From contig CALCEB010000043.1 of the NCBI GenBank assembly GCA_937900045.1, positions 1-15,941 of the forward strand: DNA of 15,941 nt, given 5' to 3'. This DNA is from an uncultured Acidobacteriota bacterium. GTDB lineage: Bacteria > Acidobacteriota > Terriglobia > UBA7540. A model generated the notes under the pieces. That model was not told where the DNA came from and ran no database searches. It worked only from the letters and a program-made list of their open reading frames with translations. Positions within the stretch are counted from its first letter, which is position 1, and each line of letters starts with the position of its first letter. Positions 1-8,900 of the stretch are shown piece by piece. Both the position numbers and the translations under genes were made by a program.

Positions 1-547
<547 letters not shown>

Positions 548-707
548 AACTTGGCAACATGGGCAAGGTCCGTTACCGGACTCACCCACGCTAAACTTTG
601 GAGTTTCCCCCATAGCCTTGCAAATCTCATCGCTGAAACCTGCCAAGCCGTGGAAGAACTCATGCCTTTTCCCTTTGCCTTCAGGAAAAAACATGTCGCT
701 CAGCGTC

Positions 708-735
708 GCGCATCGTTCCAAAGGAACGCATGCGC
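708..735 (-). other. Stem-loop in 16S leader
   Basis: In transcript sense GCGCATGCGTTCC pairs with GGAACGATGCGC around a TTT loop: 12 base pairs with one bulged G. A T6 run follows about 15 nt downstream, too far for a standard intrinsic terminator. Its place between boxA and the mature 16S end suggests a leader RNA structure, for folding or processing of the precursor. The structure is seen in the sequence; the role is inferred. Confidence 0.5.
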
Positions 736-759
736 ATTGACGTGGCTTGCTCAACTCAA

Positions 760-771
760 TTGTCAAAGAAC
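760..771 (-). promoter_or_regulatory. boxA-like rRNA antitermination element
   Basis: In transcript sense the site reads GTTCTTTGACAA, very close to the boxA elements that bind NusB/NusE (S10) in bacterial rRNA leaders (a GCTCTTTAACA-type consensus). It lies about 110 nt after the predicted start point and 210 nt before the mature 16S, where boxA is expected. Confidence 0.75.
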
Positions 772-888
772 TATGAAGGTCCGCTTTTGACGGATTCCCT
801 GCTTCGGGAAGGGCGCCGCAGACGCTTGCCTGTGCAGATCCGGCGGCGTTCACCTTGTGGGTTCTTTTCCCTCAAGGCAATTTCTGAG

Positions 889-938
889 TTTATAGTATCA
901 AGACCTGAATGTCAAGGGCCTTCAATATAAAAATTTCA
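889..938 (-). promoter_or_regulatory. rRNA operon promoter with UP-like element
   Basis: On the minus strand a perfect -35 TTGACA (910-915) is followed after 15 bp by TATAAA (889-894). The 15-bp spacing is short of the 17-bp optimum; many rRNA promoters also have sub-optimal spacing. Directly upstream (about 921-938) is an A/T-rich stretch, TGAAATTTTTATATTGAA, resembling an UP element for the alpha C-terminal domain. Expected start near 881. The promoter sits only about 35 bp beyond the 3' end of the GH57 gene, on the same strand. Confidence 0.7.
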
Positions 939-949
939 GCACTGACACT

Positions 950-3124
950 TCACCAGCTCACCAGATCCTCGGTCAGCTCAAGAGCAAGCCACCCGTCAGG
1001 CGGGACGACCTGGAGCGGAAGCTCATTCACCCACAATGATACTTGAACACGGGTTTTCTCGCCAGGCTTCAACTGCAGCATTTCATAATCAATACCGGCC
1101 TCAAAAATACTTCGGTAGGCCACTCGCACTTGCTGTCCCGTTTCGTCCGGAATTCTCAGCGGCTGGTCTTGCCGCCAGAAGGAAACCTCCCGGAGCATCC
1201 CCGGGCCGATGGCCGCGTGTAATCGGGCCAGATGGCCGCCATTAAAGATGACTCGAATCTCAAACTCCGGATGTTCGACCGGAAATGCTTCCTTGAGATC
1301 CACCCTTAGGAAAACGGCATTTTCGCTGTAACCGTAATGCACCGCTTCGACATGTTGAGCCGCGCCGTGGAGCGAACCTGAACGCTCGTCCGGCGAATAA
1401 ACGCCCGCTCCCAGCCATTCGAAATAAGTGGTCACCCTCCCATCCACGCTAGGCCTTACCAAGCCGGTGGGAGCAACGTTCAACCCCGCCCCGGTTCTCG
1501 GCTGCTTGATCGGGGCCGCCAAGTCATCCGGTGTCGATCCATTCAGCAGCCGGTAGATGTTGCTGAGATGCTTTCGAAAAAGTAGATCGAACTCTTCATC
1601 GTTTTCGGTCGAGTGCTCAGGACCATACCACCAGCACCAGTCACTCCCTTCAGCCACCCACAGTTCCTGACGGGCGAGTTCCACTTGAGGAGCCAAAAGG
1701 CCGGGATTACCGGCGTGCGCGGAGAAATAATCCCGTGCTTCGCCCAACAGGTCCCAGGCGCGGTTATCCTCTTCGGCGCCAATCCACACGTCGAAATTTG
1801 CATTAATCCAAGAGCCCGGCACTACTCTTGGAAGAATTCCGGGATTGACAAGCTGAAGCGCTTCGCTGGCAGTCACCGCACGGACCTCGTCTTGGTTAGA
1901 AAGGATGCCATAAAAACTTTTCAGGAATTCCCGGCCATTATTCCGGTAGTATTCCCATGCATTTTCTCCGTCCAGAATCACAGAAACGACCGCAGTTTCT
2001 TCACCGCGGCTTCTTCCCGCCGCCCGAATGCGCTGAAACAGGTCATGCGCGGCCACCTTGGGATCCATTCGGGAGTAAACGAATCCAATGAGGTCCGAAA
2101 GTTCATGATCGCGGAAGAACAAATTGATGTACTGGCCGCCCGGTGCGAACCGGTGAGGCCGGTAGAGCTCATACCCTCCATTCACCGTCCCGTCAGGATT
2201 TCGCGTGAAGCTCATTTCCAATGATCGCCCTAGCACACCCTCATCTGTCGCTGCCCAAGCCAATCCTTCCTCTGCGGCAATGCGCAGGACTGCTTCGGAG
2301 ACGCTGCCTTCGCTTGGCCACAGGCCTTGGGGCTTGGTTCGGAATACGCGCTGATGCAGGTCGATTGCCGCCCGCAATTGAGCCCGCGCATCCTCGGGAT
2401 GATGGAACCTCCGCCTGGGAAGACGTAACCCGGGGTGGGACTCCGCTCCCGCGTCCGAATCGCAGAGCAAAGGCAGGATAGGATGGTAAAAGGGGGAGGT
2501 CGAGAGCTCGATTTGGCCCCGCTCCGCTGCCACCCGGTATTTTTTCAGCGTCCGCCGGCAGAGTTCGATCTCTTTCTGGTGAAGAACCAGCTTGTCCGCC
2601 TCGGTATATCCCCTCTGCCGGTCCACCAGAGAAATCATTTCGGCATCCGTCTCCAGATAAATCTCGTCGAACCAGGCAAGCTGGGAAAGCACCTGCAAGT
2701 CCAGGATATCCTGCACGGCAGTCAGCCGTGAGGCGTCCGGCTCAAGCCCATTCCCCCTTGCCTTCTCATATAATTCAACGAAGCGCGAATAACGGGAAAG
2801 CAGGTTTTCCCGGTTGATCTGAAACGCCGAACCCACCAGCGCTTCACGTTCTTTTGCGGTTAATTCCGCCGCCGGTTTGAAAGCAAGTTCGTAGGGACCC
2901 TCTTGAGCGCGATTTTCCGCATAGTCCTCAATTTGAGCCACCAGCGAAGGAACCAAATTGAAGGTTGCATGCACGCCGGGGAAATCCTGGAGCATGGCCA
3001 CCATGCCAAAATAATCCTTCAACGTGTGCATTCGGACCCAAGGCATCGTGTAACGGTCTTCCACCAGGTCTTTGTAATAAGGTTGGTGCATGTGCCAGAG
3101 CAACATCAGGTAAGTACGAGCCAT
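950..3124 (-). CDS. Glycoside hydrolase family 57 protein (alpha-amylase/glucanotransferase type)
   Basis: This 724-residue protein has the GH57 layout. Conserved motifs, in order, are WHMHQP (10-15), ELSTSPFYHPILPLL (206-220), GLWPSEGSVS (267-276), whose Glu272 is the expected nucleophile, and VILDGENAW (382-390), whose Asp385 is the expected acid/base by comparison with GH57 4-alpha-glucanotransferase. After a helical region, the last 170 or so residues form a beta-rich part, likely a carbohydrate-binding or accessory domain. There is no signal peptide, so it should act in the cytoplasm on alpha-glucans such as glycogen or maltodextrin; the exact specificity cannot be read from sequence. 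The ATG start is preceded by AAGGAG at a rather long 14-nt spacing. It is divergent from lptFG and ends just upstream of the rrn promoter. Confidence 0.93.
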   Translation of the reverse strand: MARTYLMLLWHMHQPYYKDLVEDRYTMPWVRMHTLKDYFGMVAMLQDFPGVHATFNLVPSLVAQIEDYAENRAQEGPYELAFKPAAELTAKEREALVGSAFQINRENLLSRYSRFVELYEKARGNGLEPDASRLTAVQDILDLQVLSQLAWFDEIYLETDAEMISLVDRQRGYTEADKLVLHQKEIELCRRTLKKYRVAAERGQIELSTSPFYHPILPLLCDSDAGAESHPGLRLPRRRFHHPEDARAQLRAAIDLHQRVFRTKPQGLWPSEGSVSEAVLRIAAEEGLAWAATDEGVLGRSLEMSFTRNPDGTVNGGYELYRPHRFAPGGQYINLFFRDHELSDLIGFVYSRMDPKVAAHDLFQRIRAAGRSRGEETAVVSVILDGENAWEYYRNNGREFLKSFYGILSNQDEVRAVTASEALQLVNPGILPRVVPGSWINANFDVWIGAEEDNRAWDLLGEARDYFSAHAGNPGLLAPQVELARQELWVAEGSDWCWWYGPEHSTENDEEFDLLFRKHLSNIYRLLNGSTPDDLAAPIKQPRTGAGLNVAPTGLVRPSVDGRVTTYFEWLGAGVYSPDERSGSLHGAAQHVEAVHYGYSENAVFLRVDLKEAFPVEHPEFEIRVIFNGGHLARLHAAIGPGMLREVSFWRQDQPLRIPDETGQQVRVAYRSIFEAGIDYEMLQLKPGEKTRVQVSLWVNELPLQVVPPDGWLALELTEDLVSW

Positions 3125-3273
3125 GAAAGTGAAACCTGCTCCTTTACTGTCTTAAAACTGGCGTGATAGCATGGATTGAATGCGGTGAAACGCGAGGATT
3201 AGGTATTCTGAGGTTCCATACGTAAAACTCTCCCGGCGCTCGCATGTCCTAAATTCTTGCAGTTTGGCGTGGC
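3125..3273. promoter_or_regulatory. Divergent intergenic region between GH57 gene and lptFG
   Basis: This 149-bp spacer must hold the promoters for two divergent genes. I see no strong -35/-10 pair. The best plus-strand candidate is TTGAAT (about 3175) with TAGGTA 18 bp downstream; both boxes are weak. The lptFG start also lacks a clear Shine-Dalgarno sequence (GGCGTGGC just before ATG). Confidence 0.35.
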
Positions 3274-5577
3274 ATGAGAATCCTCACTCGCTACATCCTG
3301 AAGGAAGTCTTTCTTCATTCACTTCTCGGATTGCTGATTTTTACATTCGTCCTCTACCTTCCCAACTTAAACCGGCTCCTGGAAATGGCGGTCGAGCATA
3401 ATTTGGCGCCGCTCAATATGATATCGCTGTTTCTTGCCCCGATCCCCAGCGTCCTGGTGCTGACTATTCCCATCGCCACTCTGGTTGGAACCCTGATCGG
3501 TCTTAGCCGCATGGCCGCTGATGGTGAAGTGATCGCTGCCCGCGCTTCCGGTGTTGCGCTGTCCCAATTCGTCCGGCCCGTTTTAATCTTCGCTCTGGGC
3601 GGCTGGGCCTGTGCCTCAGCCATGAGCCTTTATCTCTCCCCGCTTTCCACGCGAAGACTCATGTTGATGGAAAACGAGATCAAGACCAGCATGGCCCCTT
3701 ATGAAATCCGGCCGCGCGTCTTCATCGAACAGTTTCCAAATCTTCTGATTTACATCAAGGATATTCGCGGTCCGGAGTCCACCTGGAAAGGCGTTTTCAT
3801 TGCTGATAACACGGACCGAAAATCACCGAAAGTGACGTTAGCCGAAAGCGGCATCCTTGTCAACGATAAGACCAACCACCGTCTCGCCCTGCGTTTGGTG
3901 GACGGCGCCACGCACGAACTCGATCCTCTTGATTCTCAACGCTATTCCATCATTTCCTTCAATGAGACGGACCTTCCCGTTATGACGGATTCGGGCGCCG
4001 GCGCGGCCAGCGGACAGGAGTTGCCCACAGCCATGTCCGTCCAGCAACTGATCCATGCTGCCCGGAGTCCGCGCAGCCGCCAAGCCATGCTGGTCGAGCT
4101 CAATTACCGCTTTGCTCTGCCGGCGGCCGCGATCGTCCTGGCGCTCGTGGGCATGCCGCTCGGCATGTTTACGCGGAAAGGCGGGAAATCCGTCGGTGTG
4201 ATGCTTGCCACCTTCCTGGTCTTTCTCTACTACGTCATCATGGCCTTCGGCTTGGGTCTGGCCAAGCAAGGCCGGCTGAATCCTTTTTGCGGCTTGTGGG
4301 TAGCGAATTTCATTTTCTTTTTGGCCGCCCTCTTTATGCTTTGGCAAATGAGGAAAGTCCGGTTCGGGGTCCAATTCTTTCAGGACTGGGCGGAGGATTT
4401 GGCGCGCGCTTTCCAACGCTGGCGGGCAAGACGGGTTCGCCCCACGCCCTCGAACACGCTGCTTCATCCGAGGCCTCTGGGCAGCCGGCTCTTTCAGATC
4501 TTTGACATTTATATTATTCGCGGCTGGTTTTTCTATCTGCTCATCATGCTCTTTGCGCTGACGGGCATCTATGTCATTTTTGATTTTTTCCAGCTTCTGG
4601 GCGATGTCGTTTGGCATCACGCGCCACCCGCGCTGGTACTCAACTACTACCGCTACCTTCTACCCCAAGTGGTCTACCTCATGCTTCCGCTAAGCATCCT
4701 GGTGGCAACTCTCGTGAACTTCAGCCTTCTCACCAAAACCAATCAGGTCACCGCGATCAAAGCGGCGGGGATCAGCCTCTACAGGATTTCCTTGCCGGTT
4801 CTGGTGGCCGCAGCCATGCTGAGCGCCGGAATGTTTATCCTGGGAGATCAGTATTTGCCCGAAACCAATCAGCGGCAGGATGCCCTGCGCAACGAGATCA
4901 AAGGAAGGCCCGCGCAAACTTACTTCCGTCCCGACCGGCAATGGATCTACGGACAATCAGGCCGGATTTACAATTACCGTTTCTTCGATCCGGACCACAA
5001 CGTCTTTGCCAGCCTCTCCGTGTTTGATTTCGACCCGCAATTCCGTATGACCCGCCGCATCTTCGCGGCGCGCGCCTTCTGGGAGCCCCATATTCATGAA
5101 TGGATTCTGGAGGATGGTTGGGTTCGGCGCCTCCGCGGAAACCTCGTGACGGAATACAAGCCTTTCTCGGTGGCCGCCTTCCCCAGCCTTACCGAGCGTC
5201 CCAGCTACTTCAAAAAGGACGTCCGCCCTTCGGAACAAATGAGTGCGATTGAACTGCGCCGCTATATTGAAAGCCTCCGGCAGAGCGGCTTTGACGTAGT
5301 TCGCCTTTCTGTCCAGTTCTACCGGAAATTTTCCTACCCGCTCATCGCCTTTGTGGTGGCGCTTATCGGCATCCCCTTTTCCTTCAGCGCCGGCCGGAAA
5401 GGAGCCCTCTCCGGGATTGCCGTCAGCCTTGTCATCGCCATCCTTTACTGGTCCACTTCCAGCCTTTTCGAGGCGATGGGCAACCTGAGCCAGCTTCCCC
5501 CCGTCATCGCCGCCTGGTCGCCGGATATCCTGTTCGGCTTGGGCGGGGTTTACCTGCTGATGCGTGTCCGGACCTAA
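3274..5577 (+). CDS. lptF/lptG: LptF-LptG fused permease, LPS export ABC transporter
   Basis: This 767-residue inner-membrane protein contains two complete YjgP/YjgQ-family permease units in one chain. Unit 1 (about 1-360) and unit 2 (about 403-767) each have helices at both ends around a periplasmic beta-jellyroll region (about 130-270 and 525-650). A basic cytoplasmic linker (361-400) joins them. Each unit keeps the cytoplasmic coupling segment: DGEVIAARASGV (83-94) and NQVTAIKAAGIS (490-501). LptF and LptG are usually separate proteins of about 350-400 residues that form a heterodimer with the LptB ATPase, lifting lipopolysaccharide from the inner membrane to LptC/A/D. Here one gene supplies both halves. 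No lptB, lptC or lptA is nearby. The gene is divergent from GH57 and convergent with the reductase gene. Confidence 0.93.
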   Translation: MRILTRYILKEVFLHSLLGLLIFTFVLYLPNLNRLLEMAVEHNLAPLNMISLFLAPIPSVLVLTIPIATLVGTLIGLSRMAADGEVIAARASGVALSQFVRPVLIFALGGWACASAMSLYLSPLSTRRLMLMENEIKTSMAPYEIRPRVFIEQFPNLLIYIKDIRGPESTWKGVFIADNTDRKSPKVTLAESGILVNDKTNHRLALRLVDGATHELDPLDSQRYSIISFNETDLPVMTDSGAGAASGQELPTAMSVQQLIHAARSPRSRQAMLVELNYRFALPAAAIVLALVGMPLGMFTRKGGKSVGVMLATFLVFLYYVIMAFGLGLAKQGRLNPFCGLWVANFIFFLAALFMLWQMRKVRFGVQFFQDWAEDLARAFQRWRARRVRPTPSNTLLHPRPLGSRLFQIFDIYIIRGWFFYLLIMLFALTGIYVIFDFFQLLGDVVWHHAPPALVLNYYRYLLPQVVYLMLPLSILVATLVNFSLLTKTNQVTAIKAAGISLYRISLPVLVAAAMLSAGMFILGDQYLPETNQRQDALRNEIKGRPAQTYFRPDRQWIYGQSGRIYNYRFFDPDHNVFASLSVFDFDPQFRMTRRIFAARAFWEPHIHEWILEDGWVRRLRGNLVTEYKPFSVAAFPSLTERPSYFKKDVRPSEQMSAIELRRYIESLRQSGFDVVRLSVQFYRKFSYPLIAFVVALIGIPFSFSAGRKGALSGIAVSLVIAILYWSTSSLFEAMGNLSQLPPVIAAWSPDILFGLGGVYLLMRVRT

Positions 5578-5706
5578 CCTCTTTTCGTCAAGGCATGACG
5601 CAAGCATTCTGGCGGTAAGCCCATCTGTCTCCAGGCCGTTTCACAGACTCGCTGATTTAAGGCAGAGGTTGACTGGCCGGTGGTTTGGACCTTGATATCC
5701 TGTGGA

Positions 5707-5751
5707 GGCGGTCTTTAGCTCGGCTCTTAGGATGCAGGGCTAAAGCCCGCC
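5707..5751. repeat. Imperfect inverted repeat between convergent genes
   Basis: GGCGGTCTTTAGCTC (5707-5721) and GGGCTAAAGCCCGCC (5737-5751) pair at 13 of 15 positions around a 15-nt loop. It sits between the convergent ends of lptFG (5577) and the reductase (5800), so it could end transcription both ways, but there is no T run on either side. The GGGCTAAAGCCCGCC wording looks like an interspersed palindromic repeat. The rest of the 222-bp gap shows nothing else. Confidence 0.5.
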
Positions 5752-5799
5752 GCACCGTCGCAACAAGAACAAAATTTATGTTTCAATAAGCCGGACGGG

Positions 5800-6627
5800 C
5801 TAACTGACGACCTTCGCCCCGGTCTTGTGGGTAGGCACCCAATACTGCTCTTCCCGGACGGATTCCTTGCTGAATCCTCTTCGTTGCAGAATGCCATGCG
5901 CGTTTTCGATCATGCCCGGATGGCCACAGAGGTAGGCCGTGGTCTCCGCGGGATCAAGATGCAGGTTATCCGCATATTTCCGCACAACATCTTCGGCGCG
6001 GCCCACTTCCCTTTGCCACGCTGCATCTTCCCAAGGCCGGCTAACCGTCGGGATGTATTGCAACCACGAAACGCTCCGGGCAAGTTCGCTGAGTTCTTCG
6101 CGATAGGCAAATTCCCAGGAGCGGCTCGCTGCCTGTAGCAACACCAGAGAAACCTCCACCGGCTTTCCCTCGAGCTCCTGCCGCCGCAGCTCACGGACGG
6201 TGCTGACGTAAGGCGCCACCCCCGTAACCGTTGAGATCATGAAGTGTTTTTTGTGGCCACTTTGCGCGTCCAGCCTGAAAAGCCCTTTGGCCTGGCGGCG
6301 CATCATCATCGCATCGCCCACTTGCAGCCTGTAAAGCAACGGAGTCAATGCACCCTGCGGAACCAGCTCAAAGAAGAACTCGATGGTTTCCTCCGCAGGG
6401 CTGGAAACGATGGAGTAGGCGCGCTCCACCAATTGCCCATCATTTTCAACTCCCAGGGTGGCATATTGCCCCGGTTTGAAAGCCAGCTTATCCATCGGGC
6501 GAACCCGAATCGACCATAGATCCTCGGCATAATCCCTTCTTTCCAAAATCTCCACAACCTGATGCCGGTTGGTGGGTTGTAGACGATTTAAGGCTCCATG
6601 CCGGTCCGCTGAGTCTTCAATGGCCAT
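5800..6627 (-). CDS. Ferredoxin--NADP reductase-like flavoprotein
   Basis: This FNR-superfamily oxidoreductase of about 275 residues should pass electrons between NAD(P)H and a ferredoxin or flavodoxin through bound FAD. Numbered from the first ATG (6630), visible motifs are the FAD-binding RAYS (70-73), the nucleotide-binding segment STVTGVAPYVS (133-143), CGHPGM (235-240), and a C-terminal EEQYW (260-264) like the aromatic end of the bacterial Fpr class. The usual GTG-x-AP signature reads VTGVAP, so one glycine is replaced by Val135. There is no signal peptide. Two adjacent ATGs exist at 6630 and 6627; AAGGAG lies 2 nt before the first and 5 nt before the second, which favours 6627. It follows the transglutaminase-like gene on the same strand after 108 bp, but nothing shows they work together. 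Confidence 0.88.
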   Translation of the reverse strand: MAIEDSADRHGALNRLQPTNRHQVVEILERRDYAEDLWSIRVRPMDKLAFKPGQYATLGVENDGQLVERAYSIVSSPAEETIEFFFELVPQGALTPLLYRLQVGDAMMMRRQAKGLFRLDAQSGHKKHFMISTVTGVAPYVSTVRELRRQELEGKPVEVSLVLLQAASRSWEFAYREELSELARSVSWLQYIPTVSRPWEDAAWQREVGRAEDVVRKYADNLHLDPAETTAYLCGHPGMIENAHGILQRRGFSKESVREEQYWVPTHKTGAKVVS

Positions 6628-6677
6628 CATTTCTCCTTGGGGTTGTCAGCGCGCCACAGCACTAGCAACGGATGCCC

Positions 6678-6702
6678 GTCATCCTTAGCGGACCGAAGAA
6701 TC
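6678..6702. repeat. Half-copy of a GTCATCCT...GAAGAATC interspersed repeat
   Basis: These 25 bases match the left arm of the element at 9775-9896 at 21 of 25 positions (GTCATCCT-AGCG-A-CGAAG-ATC). Only one arm is present, in the spacer between two same-strand genes. It looks like a remnant of a dispersed palindromic repeat. Confidence 0.5.
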
Positions 6703-6735
6703 CCGGCGGCTCACTTTCTACCTCCTGCTTTCTGC

Positions 6736-7755
6736 TCACTGCCGGCTGCCTCGCGCCAATCCCAGGTCCTTAAACGCAAAATGCGTAGTGGCCTGGAAGG
6801 GCTTGCCATCCACTTCCACGTAAGGATACACGAAATAGTTAACGGGCGCGCCGGATTGTTTGGGCGCGAGCGTCAGGTCCCGCCCTTGCGAAAAGCGCAC
6901 GCGATTGGCGTCCACTGAGCCGAAGAAGTAATCGTGTTTTTTCTGATCAAGCCAGGCCTCGGAAATGTCCACCGGCACCCACCCTGCACCAGTCGCATAA
7001 AACTCCGCCCAACAATGGTACCCCGGCACCATCCCTTCTTGAAGATTTTCCGGCAGCGGGAAGCCGATCTCGAACCTCGCAGGAATTCTCTCCGAGCGGG
7101 CCATTGAGATGAACAACGAATGGAAGTCAGTACAATTTCCGTGATGTGCGTCACAGGCCCACAGCGCATCTCCCCGTCCCCACCCGGTTCCTGACTTGTC
7201 ATACCGCATGTTGTGAAAAACATAATCGTAAAGGGCGTGAGCCCTTTCGATCTCGCCGCTCTGCCCGCGCGTGGCTTGTTGCGCGATCGCCTGGAGCCTG
7301 CCGCCCACCGGAATCAACCGGTCGGGCAGGAGAAATCGCTGCACGGACTTGGGCGCTGGACCCGGATCGTTGTTGAACCTCATCAGGCTCTGGTAATCCC
7401 CCTTCGAATATTCCCGCCGGGTCACGTGATAGATCATCTTGAATTGGGGCGGGGCGCTCGCAGGCGTGCGAAACTCCGCATAGAACATGCGGTTCCCGTA
7501 CCCGGTCTCCCGCGTGGTGCGCGTAGGAACAGTGCTTTGGACTTTTTCAAGCGTGACGGTCTGGTGGGCATCCGTCGACGCCATCGGAATCCAGACCCGG
7601 ACAGCATGCGCGCCCGCCGGAAGATTCTTCAGCGTGGCGGCATAAGTGAATTCAAACTTCCGGGAGGCATCGATATGCGTGGTTGAAGGCCATCCAAGCC
7701 CCACCAGCCAAAACGAAACCAAGGCGGCAAGCACAATCCATGTTTTGGTCCTCAT
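6736..7755 (-). CDS. Exported transglutaminase-like domain protein
   Basis: This 339-residue protein begins with a signal peptide or membrane anchor (MRTKTWIVLAALVSFWLVGL). A beta-rich N-terminal region (about 30-130) comes before a transglutaminase/protease-like core. The triad is visible: Cys208 in GNCTDFHSLF, His247 in GYHCWAEFY and Asp263 in WVPVDISEAW. Proteins of this fold act as peptidases, amidases or crosslinking enzymes, and the substrate cannot be told from sequence. The ATG at 7755 is chosen because GGAG sits 6 nt upstream; an in-frame TTG at 7767 would start inside that ribosome-binding site. A sigma70-type promoter lies about 115 nt upstream. The fold and triad are secure; the activity is inferred. 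Confidence 0.88.
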   Translation of the reverse strand: MRTKTWIVLAALVSFWLVGLGWPSTTHIDASRKFEFTYAATLKNLPAGAHAVRVWIPMASTDAHQTVTLEKVQSTVPTRTTRETGYGNRMFYAEFRTPASAPPQFKMIYHVTRREYSKGDYQSLMRFNNDPGPAPKSVQRFLLPDRLIPVGGRLQAIAQQATRGQSGEIERAHALYDYVFHNMRYDKSGTGWGRGDALWACDAHHGNCTDFHSLFISMARSERIPARFEIGFPLPENLQEGMVPGYHCWAEFYATGAGWVPVDISEAWLDQKKHDYFFGSVDANRVRFSQGRDLTLAPKQSGAPVNYFVYPYVEVDGKPFQATTHFAFKDLGLARGSRQ

Positions 7756-7875
7756 GACCAGCTCCAAATGCGAATTGAAATGGAAATCGGTGAGTCAGTA
7801 GAAGCGAACCGCCCGCATCACAAGGTCTTGCGGTCAGGTAAAGCCGGAGAAGGAGAAACCTGGCTGCATACAGCG

Positions 7876-7904
7876 ATGCTAACAACCGTTGTGCAGCTTG
7901 TCAA
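7876..7904 (-). promoter_or_regulatory. Sigma70-type promoter for the transglutaminase-like gene
   Basis: On the minus strand a perfect -35 TTGACA (7899-7904) is followed after exactly 17 bp by TAGCAT (7876-7881), matching four of six consensus -10 bases. The predicted start near 7869 gives a leader of about 114 nt before the ATG at 7755. Nothing else is recognised in the 245-bp gap. Confidence 0.55.
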
Positions 7905-8000
7905 ACTAGCGGCGGGGGATCAAACTGCCTTTCGGATTCGCCTCCCTCTCCCTGGGGCTCGATGGATGCACAACCCGCCTTATATCGTTGTTTGCAGCTC

Positions 8001-8414
8001 CTAGGAAAAAATCCGGATGCCAGCTCGCATGGCGGCTTTTTGCAAGTTCCCGCCGAGCGTCGCCAGTGGCGCGCCGTGCCGGATGGCCAGCTCAAAGTAG
8101 GCAGCATCGTACGCCGAAAGACCATAATGGCGCGCCAGTGGCAGAACTTTGCTGATGCTTTCGCTGGCCGCCTGACCGTCCTGAAGAATTGAAAGTCCCT
8201 CAAGCAAAGCCACGAAGCGCAGGATTTCCGGCTGCTTCAACCGTTTGCGGCGCTCACCGGCCAGCATGGCGTTAGCAATTTCGAGGCCCCATACAGCCGG
8301 CACGACGATGGCCTGTCCCTTCAGGGCAACCAGGACTCCGTCAGCATATTCGCTGGCCTCATCCGGGAAGCACCAGGCGAGCGCCACCGATGCATCGAGA
8401 ATAACGCCGCTCAA
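8001..8414 (-). CDS. vapC: VapC-type PIN-domain toxin with altered fourth acidic site
   Basis: This 137-residue single-domain PIN protein has the length and order of VapC ribonucleases, which cleave tRNA or rRNA when free of antitoxin. Expected metal-binding acids are Asp7 (ILDASVALAW), Glu45 (VWGLEIANAM) and Asp103 (LSAYDAAYFELA). The fourth position, normally Asp in a LATLDxxL context, reads LATLGGNL with Gly121 (codon GGC, one base from GAC). This may weaken metal binding, although some PIN proteins tolerate change at this site. Its ATG overlaps the antitoxin stop by 4 bp (8411-8414), indicating translational coupling. Confidence 0.92.
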   Translation of the reverse strand: MSGVILDASVALAWCFPDEASEYADGVLVALKGQAIVVPAVWGLEIANAMLAGERRKRLKQPEILRFVALLEGLSILQDGQAASESISKVLPLARHYGLSAYDAAYFELAIRHGAPLATLGGNLQKAAMRAGIRIFS

Positions 8415-8656
8415 AACCGCCGCCCCTCATGGATCATCTCACGGACGCTCATGGGGCCGGGCTTCACGCGCCTCCGCAATTCCCGCATGCCCTCGGCAAT
8501 CTCTTCATGCGTCAGCTTTTGACCTGCGTCCCCGGCAGGAACCAGCATTGCTGCCGGAACGCCGTGGCGGGTAATCGTGATCCTTTCGCCCTTTGCCACC
8601 CGGTCAAGGAGGGCCGACAGGTGGGTTTTCGCGTCAAACGCGCCGATGATGGCCAT
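8411..8656 (-). CDS. vapB: Phd/YefM-type antitoxin partner of VapC
   Basis: This 81-residue antitoxin begins MAIIGAFDAKTHLSALLDRV, the N-terminal DNA-binding wording of the Phd/YefM fold, followed by GERITITRHGVPAAMLVP. The charged C-terminal tail (about 48-81) would wrap and inhibit the PIN toxin. A GAGG sequence lies 6 nt before the ATG. It is first in a two-gene operon with the toxin. A near-perfect 20-bp palindrome just upstream is a likely site for autorepression. Confidence 0.9.
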   Translation of the reverse strand: MAIIGAFDAKTHLSALLDRVAKGERITITRHGVPAAMLVPAGDAGQKLTHEEIAEGMRELRRRVKPGPMSVREMIHEGRRF

Positions 8657-8666
8657 AGGTTACCTC

Positions 8667-8686
8667 AAACCAGTTGCAACTAGTTT
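8667..8686. promoter_or_regulatory. Palindromic operator candidate for vapBC
   Basis: AAACCAGTTG and CAACTAGTTT form a 20-bp palindrome with one mismatched pair, centred 20 bp upstream of the antitoxin ATG. Phd-family antitoxins repress their own operon by binding such sites. A minus-strand TAGAAT (8687-8692) immediately next to it could be the -10 box; no convincing -35 is seen. Confidence 0.55.
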
Positions 8687-8900
8687 ATTCTAACTTGAAA
8701 GGCATTTTTTTGAGGAAAGATTTCCGCCAGTCCGGCAGGAGTACATTTTCGTGGCTGGACTGTCGCGGCGGCCGGTGCTGGCCCTGCAAGGAACTGCCGG
8801 TCTTAAATTCCAAGCCTTTTCGGCGCTCCCGCCCCGGCAGGGCAAACTCCCGGCGCCGCTACAGCGCCCGCCATCTGCTCGATTCGTGCTACCATGCGGT

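Larger units (their letters stand above)
548..888 (-). other. 16S rRNA leader (pre-rRNA 5' spacer)
   Basis: This is the transcribed spacer between the predicted rrn start point (about 881) and the mature 16S 5' end. It contains a boxA-like antitermination element and a strong stem-loop, both listed separately. No protein gene is supported. A 118-codon minus-strand reading frame (497-853) runs into the mature rRNA and is rejected. The processing stem for 16S would need the 3' flank of the gene, which is outside the window. Confidence 0.7.

Noticed and set aside
1613..2224. A 203-codon plus-strand frame opposite the GH57 gene
   Set aside because: It covers the antisense of conserved GH57 sequence and resembles no known protein.
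3838..4620. A 260-codon open frame on the minus strand inside lptFG
   Set aside because: It is antisense to clear permease sequence, has no recognisable domain, and its composition (rich in Gln, Arg, His) is that of a shadow frame.
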